DNA from: Paenibacillus ehimensis NBRC 15659
Lineage (GTDB): Bacteria; Bacillota; Bacilli; Paenibacillales; NBRC-103111
NCBI RefSeq assembly: GCF_004000785.1
Contig: NZ_BILX01000064.1
Location: 1 to 39,334 of the forward strand
Length of the DNA: 39,334 nt
Reading direction: 5' to 3'
Below, one piece after another: positions 7,874-16,169 of this stretch. Below the pieces are notes generated by a model. It ran no database searches. It was not told the DNA's origin and saw only the letters and a program-made list of their open reading frames with translations. Position 1 is the stretch's first letter. Every line of letters starts with the position of its first letter. Both the position numbers and the translations under genes were made by a program.

Positions 7874-8569
7874 ATGAAACTTCTGGTCGCGGAGGACGAT
7901 ACGTCCGTTTGCGAAATGCTGCACTTGTTTTTTCAAAAAGAACAGTATGATACAACCTTTGTTCATGACGGACTTAGCGCCCAGGAACAGCTTGACCGGC
8001 ATACGTGGGATTTCGTCATCCTGGACTGGATGCTTCCCGGCAAGGACGGGCTGGAACTGTGCAAGGATATACGCCGTAAAGGGGAAACGCCGGTCATCCT
8101 GCTAACGGCACGGGATCAGGAGCATGACCGGATCATGGGGCTTGAACTCGGAGCCGACGATTACGTCAGCAAGCCGTTCAGTCCGATGGAGCTGATCGCC
8201 CGCATGAAAGCCGTGCTTCGCCGGTATCATCGAGGCGGCGGGGGCGAGGCGGAAGGGGCGGCCGAGCCACATGAGCTGCTCAAGCACAAGACGCTCGTCG
8301 TCAACCTGTCCGCCCGGACCGCCACCGTCGGCGGCAATACGATCAGCAACTTAACGCCGAAGGAGTTCGATCTGCTCTCGCTGTTCGTCCGGTATCCCAA
8401 ACGCGTCTTTACCCGCGAGCAGCTGCTGGAAAGCATATGGGGCTACGATTATTTGGGCGAAGAGCGCACGGTCGATGTCCATATCAAGCGGCTGCGCAAT
8501 AAGGTGTCTTCGCCGGAGCACCCGCTGATCGTGACCGTCTGGGGCGTGGGCTATAAGCTGGAGGAATGA
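7874..8569 (+). CDS. OmpR/PhoB-family response regulator
   Basis: The 231-residue protein has a receiver domain (1-115) with acidic pocket E7-D8-D9, phospho-acceptor D51 in VILDWMLPG, T78 and the K100-P101 pair, then a winged-helix DNA-binding domain (about 135-230) with TPKEFDLLSLFVR and the C-terminal GVGYKLEE. It is preceded by GGAGGTG at a good distance. The next gene, a histidine kinase, starts within a few bases, so the two form a cognate pair. The signal and regulon cannot be identified from the sequence. Confidence 0.95.
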   Translation: MKLLVAEDDTSVCEMLHLFFQKEQYDTTFVHDGLSAQEQLDRHTWDFVILDWMLPGKDGLELCKDIRRKGETPVILLTARDQEHDRIMGLELGADDYVSKPFSPMELIARMKAVLRRYHRGGGGEAEGAAEPHELLKHKTLVVNLSARTATVGGNTISNLTPKEFDLLSLFVRYPKRVFTREQLLESIWGYDYLGEERTVDVHIKRLRNKVSSPEHPLIVTVWGVGYKLEE

Positions 8570-8571
8570 CG

Positions 8572-10050
8572 ATGAAGCTGAGCCACCTGCGGCCGCGTTT
8601 CCGGTTTACTTTTTTCCAGCGGCAGTTTCTGTCCCATCTCCTTCTGTCCATGCTCATTCTCGTCCTGCTGGCGGCCGGCTTTACTTATTACATGAAACAG
8701 CGAACATTCGACAACGAAACGGAAGAGCTCGCCAGCGTATCCAAGGGAATCGTCCGCCTGCTCGCCAGAGACGGAGAAGACCCGACCAGCGCGCTGCAGG
8801 CATTCCGCACGCTGCTGGCCGAGCGCCGGACGTCGTTCATCCTGCTGGACCAAGCCGGCGAGATCGCCTACCGCGATCCGAAGATGCCCGGCGCGCTGCG
8901 CGGCAAGGCATTCTTGGACGAGCTGCGGGCGCACATGTCCGGCACCAGGGACAACGAAAGCTTTATCGTCGAACGCGGCGCCGAGGAGCCGTGGGTCGTT
9001 GTTTACCGGCAGACCAAGCTGAAGCCGCAAAAAACCGAGCTGCACCTCTTCGTCTTCTCCCCGCTTCACGGCATTCAAGAGACGATGGAGGCGCTTAACC
9101 AAGCGCTGATCTATATGATCGTCGTTATTTTCGTCCTGGCTGTCGCCGTCAGCTGGATATTTTCGCGCAGCATGAGCGCCAGCATCCGGTCGCTGCGCCG
9201 GACGACCCGCCAAATTGCAGCGGGAGATTATACCGCCCGATCCACGGTTCGCCGGTCGGACGAGCTGGGCGAGCTTGCGGGCGACTTCAACTCCATGGCG
9301 CGGCAGCTCGAGCTCGCCTTGCGCAAGCTGCAGCAGTTTGAGACGCGGCGCCGCCATTTTATTATGGACGTGACCCACGAGCTGCGCACGCCGCTTACCT
9401 CGATCCGCGGCATCATCGAAGGGCTGAAGAACGATCTCGTCCACGCGCCGGAGGAGCGGGCCAATTATTACGGCATCATCGAGAAGGAAACGTTCCGCCT
9501 GATCCGGCTCATCAACGGGCTGCTCGACATGGAGAAAATCGAAAGCGGCCTTATCACGCTGAACAAAAAGCGGACGCCGCTCAAAGAGCTGCTCGAAATC
9601 GTTCACGAGTCGCTTGAAGTTTTGATTGAAGAGAAGCGCCTGCACATCCTGATCGAATGCGAACCGGACCTGCAGGTGTATGCCGACTACGACCGGCTGA
9701 TGCAAATTCTCATCAATCTGGTCAAAAACAGCATCCAGTTTACGGCATACGGCACGATCCGCCTGACCGGCTCCGAAACGGATACGCATACTGTGATCGT
9801 TATCGCGGATACCGGCCGCGGCATGTCCAAGGAAGAACTGGCCCTCATCTGGGAGCGCTTCTACAAAGCCGATCCGTCCCGGTCCAAGAGCAACAGCGAG
9901 ACCGGGCTCGGCCTGTCCATCGTCAAGCAGCTGGTCGAAGCCCATGCAGGCACGATCGAAGCGGACAGCACGCCTGGCATCGGCACCTCGTTCACGATCG
10001 CCCTGCCCAAATCCGACCGAGCCGCATCCAAGGACGGCGAAGCGGGATAA
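8572..10050 (+). CDS. Membrane sensor histidine kinase (HAMP-HisKA-HATPase)
   Basis: The product is about 492 residues. One transmembrane segment lies near 18-40 and a second near 178-198, enclosing an extracytoplasmic sensor domain of about 135 residues. These are followed by HAMP (about 200-250), HisKA with VTHELRTPLTSI (phospho-accepting H at about 269), and an ATPase domain with N-box LINLVKNSIQF, G1 IADTGRGMS and G2 ETGLGLSIVKQ. An ATG at 8566 would overlap the regulator's stop, but the ATG at 8572 has GGAGG at a 7-nt spacing and is preferred. It should phosphorylate the regulator encoded just upstream. A reading frame of over 600 codons on the opposite strand is a composition artefact. 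Confidence 0.93.
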   Translation: MKLSHLRPRFRFTFFQRQFLSHLLLSMLILVLLAAGFTYYMKQRTFDNETEELASVSKGIVRLLARDGEDPTSALQAFRTLLAERRTSFILLDQAGEIAYRDPKMPGALRGKAFLDELRAHMSGTRDNESFIVERGAEEPWVVVYRQTKLKPQKTELHLFVFSPLHGIQETMEALNQALIYMIVVIFVLAVAVSWIFSRSMSASIRSLRRTTRQIAAGDYTARSTVRRSDELGELAGDFNSMARQLELALRKLQQFETRRRHFIMDVTHELRTPLTSIRGIIEGLKNDLVHAPEERANYYGIIEKETFRLIRLINGLLDMEKIESGLITLNKKRTPLKELLEIVHESLEVLIEEKRLHILIECEPDLQVYADYDRLMQILINLVKNSIQFTAYGTIRLTGSETDTHTVIVIADTGRGMSKEELALIWERFYKADPSRSKSNSETGLGLSIVKQLVEAHAGTIEADSTPGIGTSFTIALPKSDRAASKDGEAG

Positions 10051-10059
10051 TACCGATTC

Positions 10060-10078
10060 GGGAGCTGCGAAGGCTCCC
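10060..10078 (+). terminator. Weak hairpin after the kinase gene
   Basis: GGGAGC and GCTCCC form a 6-bp stem with a 7-nt loop, followed by TCTTC rather than a clean T-run. It may end the two-component transcript. Confidence 0.35.
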
Positions 10079-10090
10079 TCTTCATAACAA

Positions 10091-10116
10091 ACGGACGGCT
10101 GCTCAGAGCCGTCCGT
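10091..10116 (-). terminator. Hairpin at the end of the YheC/D-like gene
   Basis: ACGGACGGCT and AGCCGTCCGT form a perfect 10-bp stem around a 6-nt loop, overlapping the stop codon of the minus-strand gene. The T-tract on that strand (TTTGTT) is short, so termination may be partial. It also stands between two convergent genes. Confidence 0.55.
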
Positions 10117-10876
10117 ATGCTTTTGCGTACCGGTAAATTCTCGCGAAAATGCGCTTATCCTTGAGCTTTCGGAAAATATAAGGGTCAGGGGCCGTATTAA
10201 TCTCCAAAATCCACGGGTGCAGCCTCTCGTCCAGCGCGACATCCAGCCCGATTTCCTTGATCCCCCTATACTTTGAATGAAGCTGCCTCGCGACGGAAGT
10301 GCCCAGCCTGCGCAGCCTCCAGGCAAGCCTCGCCTTCTCGGCGCTCCCGGCATGCCCCTGCAGCAAAACCTCCACAGGCTTGAGCGTTCCTCCGTTATGC
10401 ACATTGGTTACGATCTTGCCCGGCGCCGCGACGCGTCCGATCAAGCCGGTGGTCTGCCATGTTCCGGCAGGACTTTGCTGCACCATGACGCGAAGATCGA
10501 AGCGCCGCTGCCGGTATTTGAGCAGATGGATGCCTTTTTGCGCCAAATACATCCGTTTTCGGGTCAATCCCGCGATATGCCTGTATAAGTCATCATATTG
10601 GGTAAAGGTGTGAATCTTCGTCCCCATATGACAGCGATAGGATGCGTCGCCTTCGCCGGCAAGCTGCTCCACCCGCATGACGCCGATCCCGTAAGTGCCG
10701 CTGTTCGGCTTCACATAGACCATACCGTGCCGGTCCAGCATATCCTTCAAGCTTTCGCGGTTCAGCTTGCGCGTCTCGGGAATATATTTGGCCAGCCTCC
10801 GGTTCGGAATCACCGCCTGGGTTTTGGCCCATTTGCTTACGATGTGCCTGCGGTAATTCAGTTTGCTCTTCCTCAT
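10103..10876 (-). CDS. YheC/YheD-family ATP-grasp protein (spore coat-associated type)
   Basis: The product is about 257 residues and resembles the YheC/YheD family, ATP-grasp proteins linked to the endospore coat in Bacillus. Visible hallmarks are VYVKPNSGTYGIGVMR (near 47), a phosphate-loop-like lysine and glycine strand, LRVMVQQSPAGTW in the central sheet, and the C-terminal EIGLDVALDE and WILEINTAPDPYIF, the metal-binding acidic and asparagine residues of ATP-grasp enzymes. The start at 10876 is chosen because AAAGGTGG lies 5 nt before it; the upstream in-frame extension is charged and not family-like. It is shorter than full YheD proteins (about 450 residues), so it is a compact variant. 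Substrate unknown. Confidence 0.8.
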   Translation of the reverse strand: MRKSKLNYRRHIVSKWAKTQAVIPNRRLAKYIPETRKLNRESLKDMLDRHGMVYVKPNSGTYGIGVMRVEQLAGEGDASYRCHMGTKIHTFTQYDDLYRHIAGLTRKRMYLAQKGIHLLKYRQRRFDLRVMVQQSPAGTWQTTGLIGRVAAPGKIVTNVHNGGTLKPVEVLLQGHAGSAEKARLAWRLRRLGTSVARQLHSKYRGIKEIGLDVALDERLHPWILEINTAPDPYIFRKLKDKRIFARIYRYAKAYGRL

Positions 10877-11107
10877 CTCATCCACCTTTCTTCCTTCAGC
10901 CGGAGAATGGTCGGCACCAAAGCTCCCCCTCTCCCTCTGCAGCGCCTTTGACGAACCTTCTGCTCCCGCAATCCGGTCCCTCTGAGCCTGAACCTGGCCT
11001 CGTTCGTCCATCATAGTGTATGCCCCCCGCTGCGGCACGGTCAGGTATAGAGGCCTACGACAGGCGGCCGGAGCAGGCGGAGGCCGGCGTTATGACCGAT
11101 TTTCCGC

Positions 11108-11141
11108 AAAAAAAGGCAGCTGCCCGATGCAGGCAACTGCT
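11108..11141 (-). terminator. Intrinsic terminator of the BcrC-like gene
   Basis: On the minus strand GCAGTTGCC and GGCAGCTGC pair over 9 bp (one G-U) around a 7-nt loop and are followed by CTTTTTTT, directly after the stop at 11154. Confidence 0.85.
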
Positions 11142-11153
11142 CCAAAAGTCCTT

Positions 11154-11741
11154 CTATGATTTATAGCCAAGCTTGCGCTCGATTTTTTCAAAAAACGACA
11201 AGCCTGCGGCCAACCAGCGCCGGGCAAGCGTCCACTGGGTGAACAGCTTGTTGACGGCTACGGCGGAGCCCATGCCGAGCAGCGCTCCGACGGTCACGTC
11301 TATCGGATAATGGACGCCGGTCCAGATCCGGGACAAAGCGATCAATGCGGCCAGCGCAAGCCAGATGTACCCGTCCTTGCGGCGGTACAGCCAGATCGAG
11401 GTGGCGATGACAAAAGCTCCGATCGCGTGGCTGCTCGGAAACGACGCATTGGCCGCATGCTCGATCAACTGATGAACCTCGTGGCTGACGAACGGCCGGT
11501 TCCGGTAAAACAACATGCCGATCAGCGAGCCGATCCCCATCGCCAAAACAGCGGAACAGAGCGCTTTGGCCACCATCCGGCGGTTCTCTTGTTTTCGGGT
11601 AAACCAATACACGAGGATGCCCAAATAAAAGAAATATTCCGCATATTCCGCGAAAAACCGCATCCACACGTTAAGCGTCGTATGATCGACAGCCAAGCCG
11701 TTGATCATTTCGAATAAATCGTAGTCCCATTTCAATAACAT
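11154..11741 (-). CDS. Undecaprenyl-diphosphatase, PAP2/BcrC-like membrane phosphatase
   Basis: This 195-residue integral membrane protein has about five hydrophobic segments and the PAP2 acid-phosphatase motifs: FYRNRPF (KxxxxxxRP-like, near 75), SFPSSHAIGAF (PSGH-type, near 103) and SRIWTGVHYPIDV (SRxxxxxHxxxD, near 140). BcrC-type enzymes dephosphorylate undecaprenyl pyrophosphate outside the membrane to recycle the cell-wall lipid carrier, and they confer bacitracin resistance. The ATG at 11741 is preferred over one 21 bp earlier because GAGGAG lies 8 nt before it. It directly follows a two-component pair on the same strand (32 bp), so it could be a target or operon partner of that system. 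Confidence 0.88.
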   Translation of the reverse strand: MLLKWDYDLFEMINGLAVDHTTLNVWMRFFAEYAEYFFYLGILVYWFTRKQENRRMVAKALCSAVLAMGIGSLIGMLFYRNRPFVSHEVHQLIEHAANASFPSSHAIGAFVIATSIWLYRRKDGYIWLALAALIALSRIWTGVHYPIDVTVGALLGMGSAVAVNKLFTQWTLARRWLAAGLSFFEKIERKLGYKS

Positions 11742-11773
11742 ACGCGTCTCTCCTCTTCCCATTGTCCGTTCCG

Positions 11774-13183
11774 CTAACGGCTGAACGGCAATTGTACGGT
11801 CACTGTCGTTCCCTGGTTTTCTTCGCTTTCCAAACGAATGTCCCCATGGTACTTTTCTACCAGCCGCTTGGCGATCGAAAGGCCCAGGCCGCTGCCGCCG
11901 CGTTTGCGGCTGCGGGCTTTGTCCACCCGGTAAAACCGGTCGAACACATGCTCCACTTCCCCTTTCGGAATGCCCATTCCGTAATCGCGAATGACGATGC
12001 GCAGCATCCTATCTTCTACCATGACGGCTGAAACGTGGATTTTGTTTCGTTCCAGCGAATATTTCACCGCATTATCCAACAAAATCAACAAAATTTGTTT
12101 GATATGGTTCGGGACCAACCGGATTTTGACGCCTTTCAGCGCCTCCACATCCGTCGTAATCTCGAATTCCGGATGAACGACGGAGACGTTCTTCACGATT
12201 CGGGCGATGGTCTCCCCCAGATCGAACACCTCGGCGGCTTCGCCGGGACTGGCATGCTCCGCACGGGTAAGCTCCAGCAGCTCCTGCACAAGCCCCTTCA
12301 GACGCTCCAGCTCCTCAAGCGAAGCGCGGAGCGATTCGTCCACGAGGACCGGGTCGTGCTTGCCCCAACGGTTCAGCATCGACAAATGTCCCGAAATAAT
12401 CGCGATCGGAGTCCGCAGCTCGTGCGAAGCGTCTTCAACGAATTGCTTCTGCTTGCGGAACGACGTTTCCAATTGATCCATCATCTCGTTGAACACATGG
12501 GCCAGCGCCGAAATCTCATCCTTATTGTCGTAGAAAGGCACCCGCTCCTGCAGTCCGTTCCGCTGAATTCTCCGCATCGTGTCCGCAATGCTTTGAACCG
12601 GCTTCAGCAGCCGCCCGGCCAGTAGCAAGCCGCCCAGGCCGCTCAGCAATATGGCCCCGACGCCGCCCAGAATCATGACTAGCGTGACCATCCCTTTCAG
12701 CTCATCGAACGTCTCCAGATTGCTGACGATTTCAATCGTGCCGCGGAATTTCTCCGAGATGACCGGGGCGCGCAGAACGAGCAGATGCTCCTTCTGATGC
12801 CACACGCTTTCAAGCTCGGCCTTCGTGACCGGACGCGGCGCTACCCAATCCTCCGGCAGCGCCGTAAGCACCGTCAGCACCGGCTTTCCCTCGCCGTCCA
12901 AAATCCGGATCAATTGATTTTTTTGATTGATGCTCTCAATGAAATGCCTGCTTCTGACAATTTGTCCAGCGTCCAAAATATCGGTTTTTTCCGTAAAATA
13001 ACTTTGCAGCTCGCCCATCGTTTTGCGCACCGATTCCACTTCGCGGCCGCTCATCCATTGGTTGATGCCTATGTATTGTACAGCGTTGTAAAGCGTAAAT
13101 AAGACGAACAGCATAAAAGCCGACCATAAGGTCATCTGCCATTTGATCGGCAGCCGGGTGAAGAGCATTCGCAGCTTTTTCAT
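11774..13183 (-). CDS. Membrane sensor histidine kinase (ArlS/CssS-like)
   Basis: This kinase has 469 residues. Transmembrane segments near 15-38 and 163-190 enclose an extracytoplasmic domain of about 120 residues. HAMP follows at about 190-240, HisKA has EDASHELRTPIAII with the phospho-accepting H254, and the ATPase domain has N-box LLILLDNAVKYS, G1 IRDYGMGIP and G2 SGLGLSIAKRLVEKYHG. The ATG overlaps the regulator's stop by 4 bases (ATGA), a sign of translational coupling. The phosphatase gene downstream suggests a cell-envelope role, but this is inference from position only. Confidence 0.93.
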   Translation of the reverse strand: MKKLRMLFTRLPIKWQMTLWSAFMLFVLFTLYNAVQYIGINQWMSGREVESVRKTMGELQSYFTEKTDILDAGQIVRSRHFIESINQKNQLIRILDGEGKPVLTVLTALPEDWVAPRPVTKAELESVWHQKEHLLVLRAPVISEKFRGTIEIVSNLETFDELKGMVTLVMILGGVGAILLSGLGGLLLAGRLLKPVQSIADTMRRIQRNGLQERVPFYDNKDEISALAHVFNEMMDQLETSFRKQKQFVEDASHELRTPIAIISGHLSMLNRWGKHDPVLVDESLRASLEELERLKGLVQELLELTRAEHASPGEAAEVFDLGETIARIVKNVSVVHPEFEITTDVEALKGVKIRLVPNHIKQILLILLDNAVKYSLERNKIHVSAVMVEDRMLRIVIRDYGMGIPKGEVEHVFDRFYRVDKARSRKRGGSGLGLSIAKRLVEKYHGDIRLESEENQGTTVTVQLPFSR

Positions 13184-13863
13184 GACCGGATGACGTAGCC
13201 GATGCCGCGGACGGTGTGAATATAGCTCCGCTGCCCCGGATCGTCGATTTTGTTGCGCAAATAGCGGACATACACATCGACCACGTTCGTCCCGGCTTCG
13301 CAGTCGTACCCCCAGACCAGATCAAGCAGCATCGCCCGGCTTAATACCCGGTCCCTATGATTCATAAGAACCAGCAGCAGCTCGTATTCACGCTTGGTCA
13401 GCTCCAGCACCACACCGGCCTTGCTTACGGTCCCGGCAACCGGATCGATCCGAAGATCGCGGTACGCCAACGCCGCTTGCGCCGCGCCGCTCCCCCGCTT
13501 GCTCCGTCGGATCACCGCCCGAATCCGGGCCAGCAATTCCTCGAACGCGAACGTTTTCGGCAAGTAATCGTCCGCTCCGCTGTCCAGCCCCGAGACGCGA
13601 TCCGTTACGCTATCGCGGGCCGTCAGCATAATGACGGGTGTCGCGAAGCCGGCCCGGCGAATGCCGCGGCATACCTCGAAGCCGTGCAGTCCCGGCAGCA
13701 TGGCATCAAGGAGAATGGCGTCCCACGATGCATCGCGGGTCGCGGTTTCCAAGCCTTCCTGACCGCTCCCGACGACGGTAACGGCATAGCCATGGTGCAT
13801 CAATTCCAATTCCATAAAGCGGGCAAAATTCCGCTCGTCTTCCACGATAAGAATCTTTTTCAT
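13180..13863 (-). CDS. OmpR/PhoB-family response regulator with an atypical K-T receiver motif
   Basis: The 227-residue protein has a receiver (1-120) with E8-D9, phospho-acceptor D53 in ILLDAMLPG and T81. A winged-helix domain follows, with LTKREYELLLVLM and the C-terminal YIHTVRGIGYVI. It is the first gene of a coupled pair with the kinase that follows. The conserved lysine K103 is followed by threonine (LPKTFAFEELLARIR), where nearly all family members have a cis-proline (KPF); the codon is clearly ACG. Other active-site residues are intact, so the protein may still be phosphorylated. Confidence 0.94.
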   Translation of the reverse strand: MKKILIVEDERNFARFMELELMHHGYAVTVVGSGQEGLETATRDASWDAILLDAMLPGLHGFEVCRGIRRAGFATPVIMLTARDSVTDRVSGLDSGADDYLPKTFAFEELLARIRAVIRRSKRGSGAAQAALAYRDLRIDPVAGTVSKAGVVLELTKREYELLLVLMNHRDRVLSRAMLLDLVWGYDCEAGTNVVDVYVRYLRNKIDDPGQRSYIHTVRGIGYVIRS

Positions 13864-14011
13864 CCTGTTCCCTCTGGCTGCGCTAGAAATAGTAAAAAAG
13901 CGGCAATCGTATCGATTCTATTATTGCCCTCAGCCGCTGCTTTAACTATACACAACGAAGATGAAAATTCGATGAGAAAAGAGTAAAAATTTCGCTTCCG
14001 TTAAAGCACCT

Positions 14012-14055
14012 AAAAAAACAAACGGCCGGCGGACTCCGCGTCCCGACCGACCGCA
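14012..14055 (-). terminator. Intrinsic terminator of the small membrane protein gene
   Basis: On the minus strand a two-part stem (CGGTCGG with CCGGCCG, and inside it GGAC with GTCC) is followed by TTTGTTTTTTT, just after the stop at 14069. Confidence 0.75.
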
Positions 14056-14068
14056 ATTCGAGGCGTGT

Positions 14069-14344
14069 CTAGCCTCCGTTCAAGGCAGCCCATACATTTT
14101 GGATAAAGGAATAAGCAAGCAGGACCGCCATCGCTCCTATCGAGACGATAACGTAGAAGCGAAACGGGTTTTTAATAAGTTTGGGGTAATGGTCCAGCCG
14201 CTTGGGCGTAGAGACCCCTTGAACGACGTCAAAATGATGAATCGCATCGTTAAAAGGCTTCCGGTCCTCCATAATCAACGTTCGAGTCGGCTGCGTGGCG
14301 TGAAGGGCGGCATCTTCATACGGATTATATGGTTTGCTTTTCAT
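14069..14344 (-). CDS. Small single-pass membrane protein of unknown function
   Basis: The product is 91 residues and I do not recognise the family. The first 60 residues are hydrophilic, with a proline/tyrosine-rich start (MKSKPYNPYEDAAL) and DVVQGVSTPKRLDHYPK. One strong transmembrane helix (about 68-86, FYVIVSIGAMAVLLAYSFI) is followed by a short tail, suggesting a C-terminal anchor with a cytoplasmic N-domain. GGAGGG lies 12 nt before this ATG; another ATG 12 bp upstream directly abuts the GGAGGG and seems too close. The gene has its own terminator and is separated from prfC by another, so it is a separate unit. Confidence 0.6.
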   Translation of the reverse strand: MKSKPYNPYEDAALHATQPTRTLIMEDRKPFNDAIHHFDVVQGVSTPKRLDHYPKLIKNPFRFYVIVSIGAMAVLLAYSFIQNVWAALNGG

Positions 14345-14417
14345 AATAATAAGCATCCCTCCGTTCCCATTTTTCTTCCACTGCAACCCTATTTTATCAA
14401 ACTCAGCCAGGCCTGGC

Positions 14418-14466
14418 AAAAAAACGAACAGCCCTTCGTTCGATCCATGAAGACCGCGAAGGGCTG
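14418..14466 (-). terminator. Intrinsic terminator of prfC
   Basis: On the minus strand CAGCCCTTCG and CGAAGGGCTG form a perfect 10-bp stem with an 18-nt loop, followed by TTCGTTTTTTT, 21 bp after the prfC stop. Confidence 0.8.
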
Positions 14467-14487
14467 CCGCTTATCGGACCGGCGCCA

Positions 14488-16071
14488 TTAAGGCGCGGTT
14501 TCCAAAAATTTCAGGTTCGGATTTTTCTCCATCGCCGTGCGAAGCGCGTATTCGTTCTCGAACAGCGCAACGTAGTTGTCCTTCTTATCCTTCACCAGCT
14601 GCGAATTGATCCGGAACTTGGCCGGATCGATATCGTCGCCGACGAGCCAGCGTGCGAATTGGTAACTCATCCGGGACAGCTGCACCTCGCTGCTGTACTC
14701 CGCTCTCATCCGGTATTCGAACACCTCGAATTGGAGCTGTCCGACGACGCCCAGAATCAAATCCTCGAAGCCGATCGTTTTGAACACCTGAATGGTGCCC
14801 TCCTCGGTCAATTGGTCCACGCCCTTCTGGAACTGCTTGTGCTTCAGCGCGTTTTTGACCGTCACCTTGGAGAACAGCTCCGGGGAGAACGTCGGCAGCT
14901 CATCGAACTCGACGCTGCCGCCTTGACACAGCGAATCCCCGATCCGGAAAATACCCGGGTCGAACAGCCCGATAATATCCCCGGGATAAGCATCCTCGAC
15001 GATATCGCGGTCCTGCGCGAGAAATTGCTGCGGCTGCGCCAGCTTGATGTCTTTGCCGACCCGCACGTGCTTCACCGACATGCCCCGCTCGAACTTGCCC
15101 GAGCAAATCCGCAGAAAAGCGATCCGGTCGCGGTGGGCCGGGTTCATATTCGCTTGAATTTTGAAAATGTAGCCGGAAAACTTCTCGTGCAGCGGATCGA
15201 CCAAGCCTTCGTTGCTTTTGCGCGGCGTCGGCGTCGGGGCCAGCTGCAGGAAATTCTCAAGGAACGTCTGCACGCCGAAATTGTTGATCGCACTGCCGAA
15301 GAAAACGGGTGTCAGCTCGCCCTTCCGTACCTTCTCGTAGTCGAATTCGTCGCCCGCCACATCGAGCAGCTCCAAGTCCTGCACCAATTGATCGTAAAAA
15401 AATTCGCCCGCGATTTCCTTCACGACCGGATCGTCGTAGCCGCTCACTTTGCGCACTTGAATTTCTTTATGATCGTCGCCTTGGAACAGCTCGACCTGCG
15501 TTAGCTTCCGGTCGTATACGCCGCGGAACTGTTTGCCCATTCCGATCGGCCAGTTCATCGGATACGAGCGGATCCCGAGCACCTGCTCCAGCTCTTCGAG
15601 CAGATCGAACGGATTCTGGCCCTCGCGGTCCAGCTTGTTGATAAACGTGAAGATCGGGATGCCCCGCTTGCGGCACACCTGGAACAGCTTCTTCGTCTGA
15701 GCCTCGACCCCTTTGGCCGAGTCGATCAGCATGACGGCGCTGTCCGCCGCCGTTAGCGTCCGGTACGTGTCTTCGCTGAAGTCTTGGTGGCCCGGCGTGT
15801 CGAGAATATTGACCCGGTGCCCTTGATAATCGAACTGCATCACACTGGAGGTGACCGAAATTCCTCTCTGCTTCTCGATTTCCATCCAGTCGCTCGTCGC
15901 ATGCCGGTTCGCTTTGCGTCCTTTGACGGTCCCGGCCAGCCGAATTGCGCCCCCGAACAGCAGCAGCTTCTCGGTCAGCGTCGTTTTCCCCGCGTCGGGG
16001 TGGGAGATGATGGCGAAGGTGCGCCGCTTCTGTACTTCTTCTTTCAATTTCTCGGATAATCCGGTACTCAT
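14488..16071 (-). CDS. prfC: Peptide chain release factor 3
   Basis: This 527-residue translational GTPase stimulates release of RF1 and RF2 from the ribosome after termination. G motifs are all present: SHPDAGKTTLTEK (G1), RGISVTSS (G2), DTPGHQDF (G3) and NKLDRE (G4). The EF-Tu-like domain 2 and the RF3 C-terminal domain (YQFARWLVGDD region) follow, and length fits the family. The ATG at 16071 is chosen over an upstream in-frame TTG; GGAAGGA lies about 10 nt before it. B. subtilis lacks prfC, so this gene helps separate the organism from that species. Confidence 0.95.
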   Translation of the reverse strand: MSTGLSEKLKEEVQKRRTFAIISHPDAGKTTLTEKLLLFGGAIRLAGTVKGRKANRHATSDWMEIEKQRGISVTSSVMQFDYQGHRVNILDTPGHQDFSEDTYRTLTAADSAVMLIDSAKGVEAQTKKLFQVCRKRGIPIFTFINKLDREGQNPFDLLEELEQVLGIRSYPMNWPIGMGKQFRGVYDRKLTQVELFQGDDHKEIQVRKVSGYDDPVVKEIAGEFFYDQLVQDLELLDVAGDEFDYEKVRKGELTPVFFGSAINNFGVQTFLENFLQLAPTPTPRKSNEGLVDPLHEKFSGYIFKIQANMNPAHRDRIAFLRICSGKFERGMSVKHVRVGKDIKLAQPQQFLAQDRDIVEDAYPGDIIGLFDPGIFRIGDSLCQGGSVEFDELPTFSPELFSKVTVKNALKHKQFQKGVDQLTEEGTIQVFKTIGFEDLILGVVGQLQFEVFEYRMRAEYSSEVQLSRMSYQFARWLVGDDIDPAKFRINSQLVKDKKDNYVALFENEYALRTAMEKNPNLKFLETAP

Positions 16072-16169
16072 ATCGGTTAATTCCTTCCTCAATCTTATTC
16101 AGTTCGCAGCTTTGCAAAGTCTGAACCTGAACGGTTCCCCCCGCTCCGCTATGTTTTCACCTTGGGTCT

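Noticed and set aside
8551..10404. A 617-codon open frame on the minus strand
   Set aside because: It lies opposite the histidine kinase, whose domains are unmistakable. The long antisense frame is a result of GC-rich codon use.
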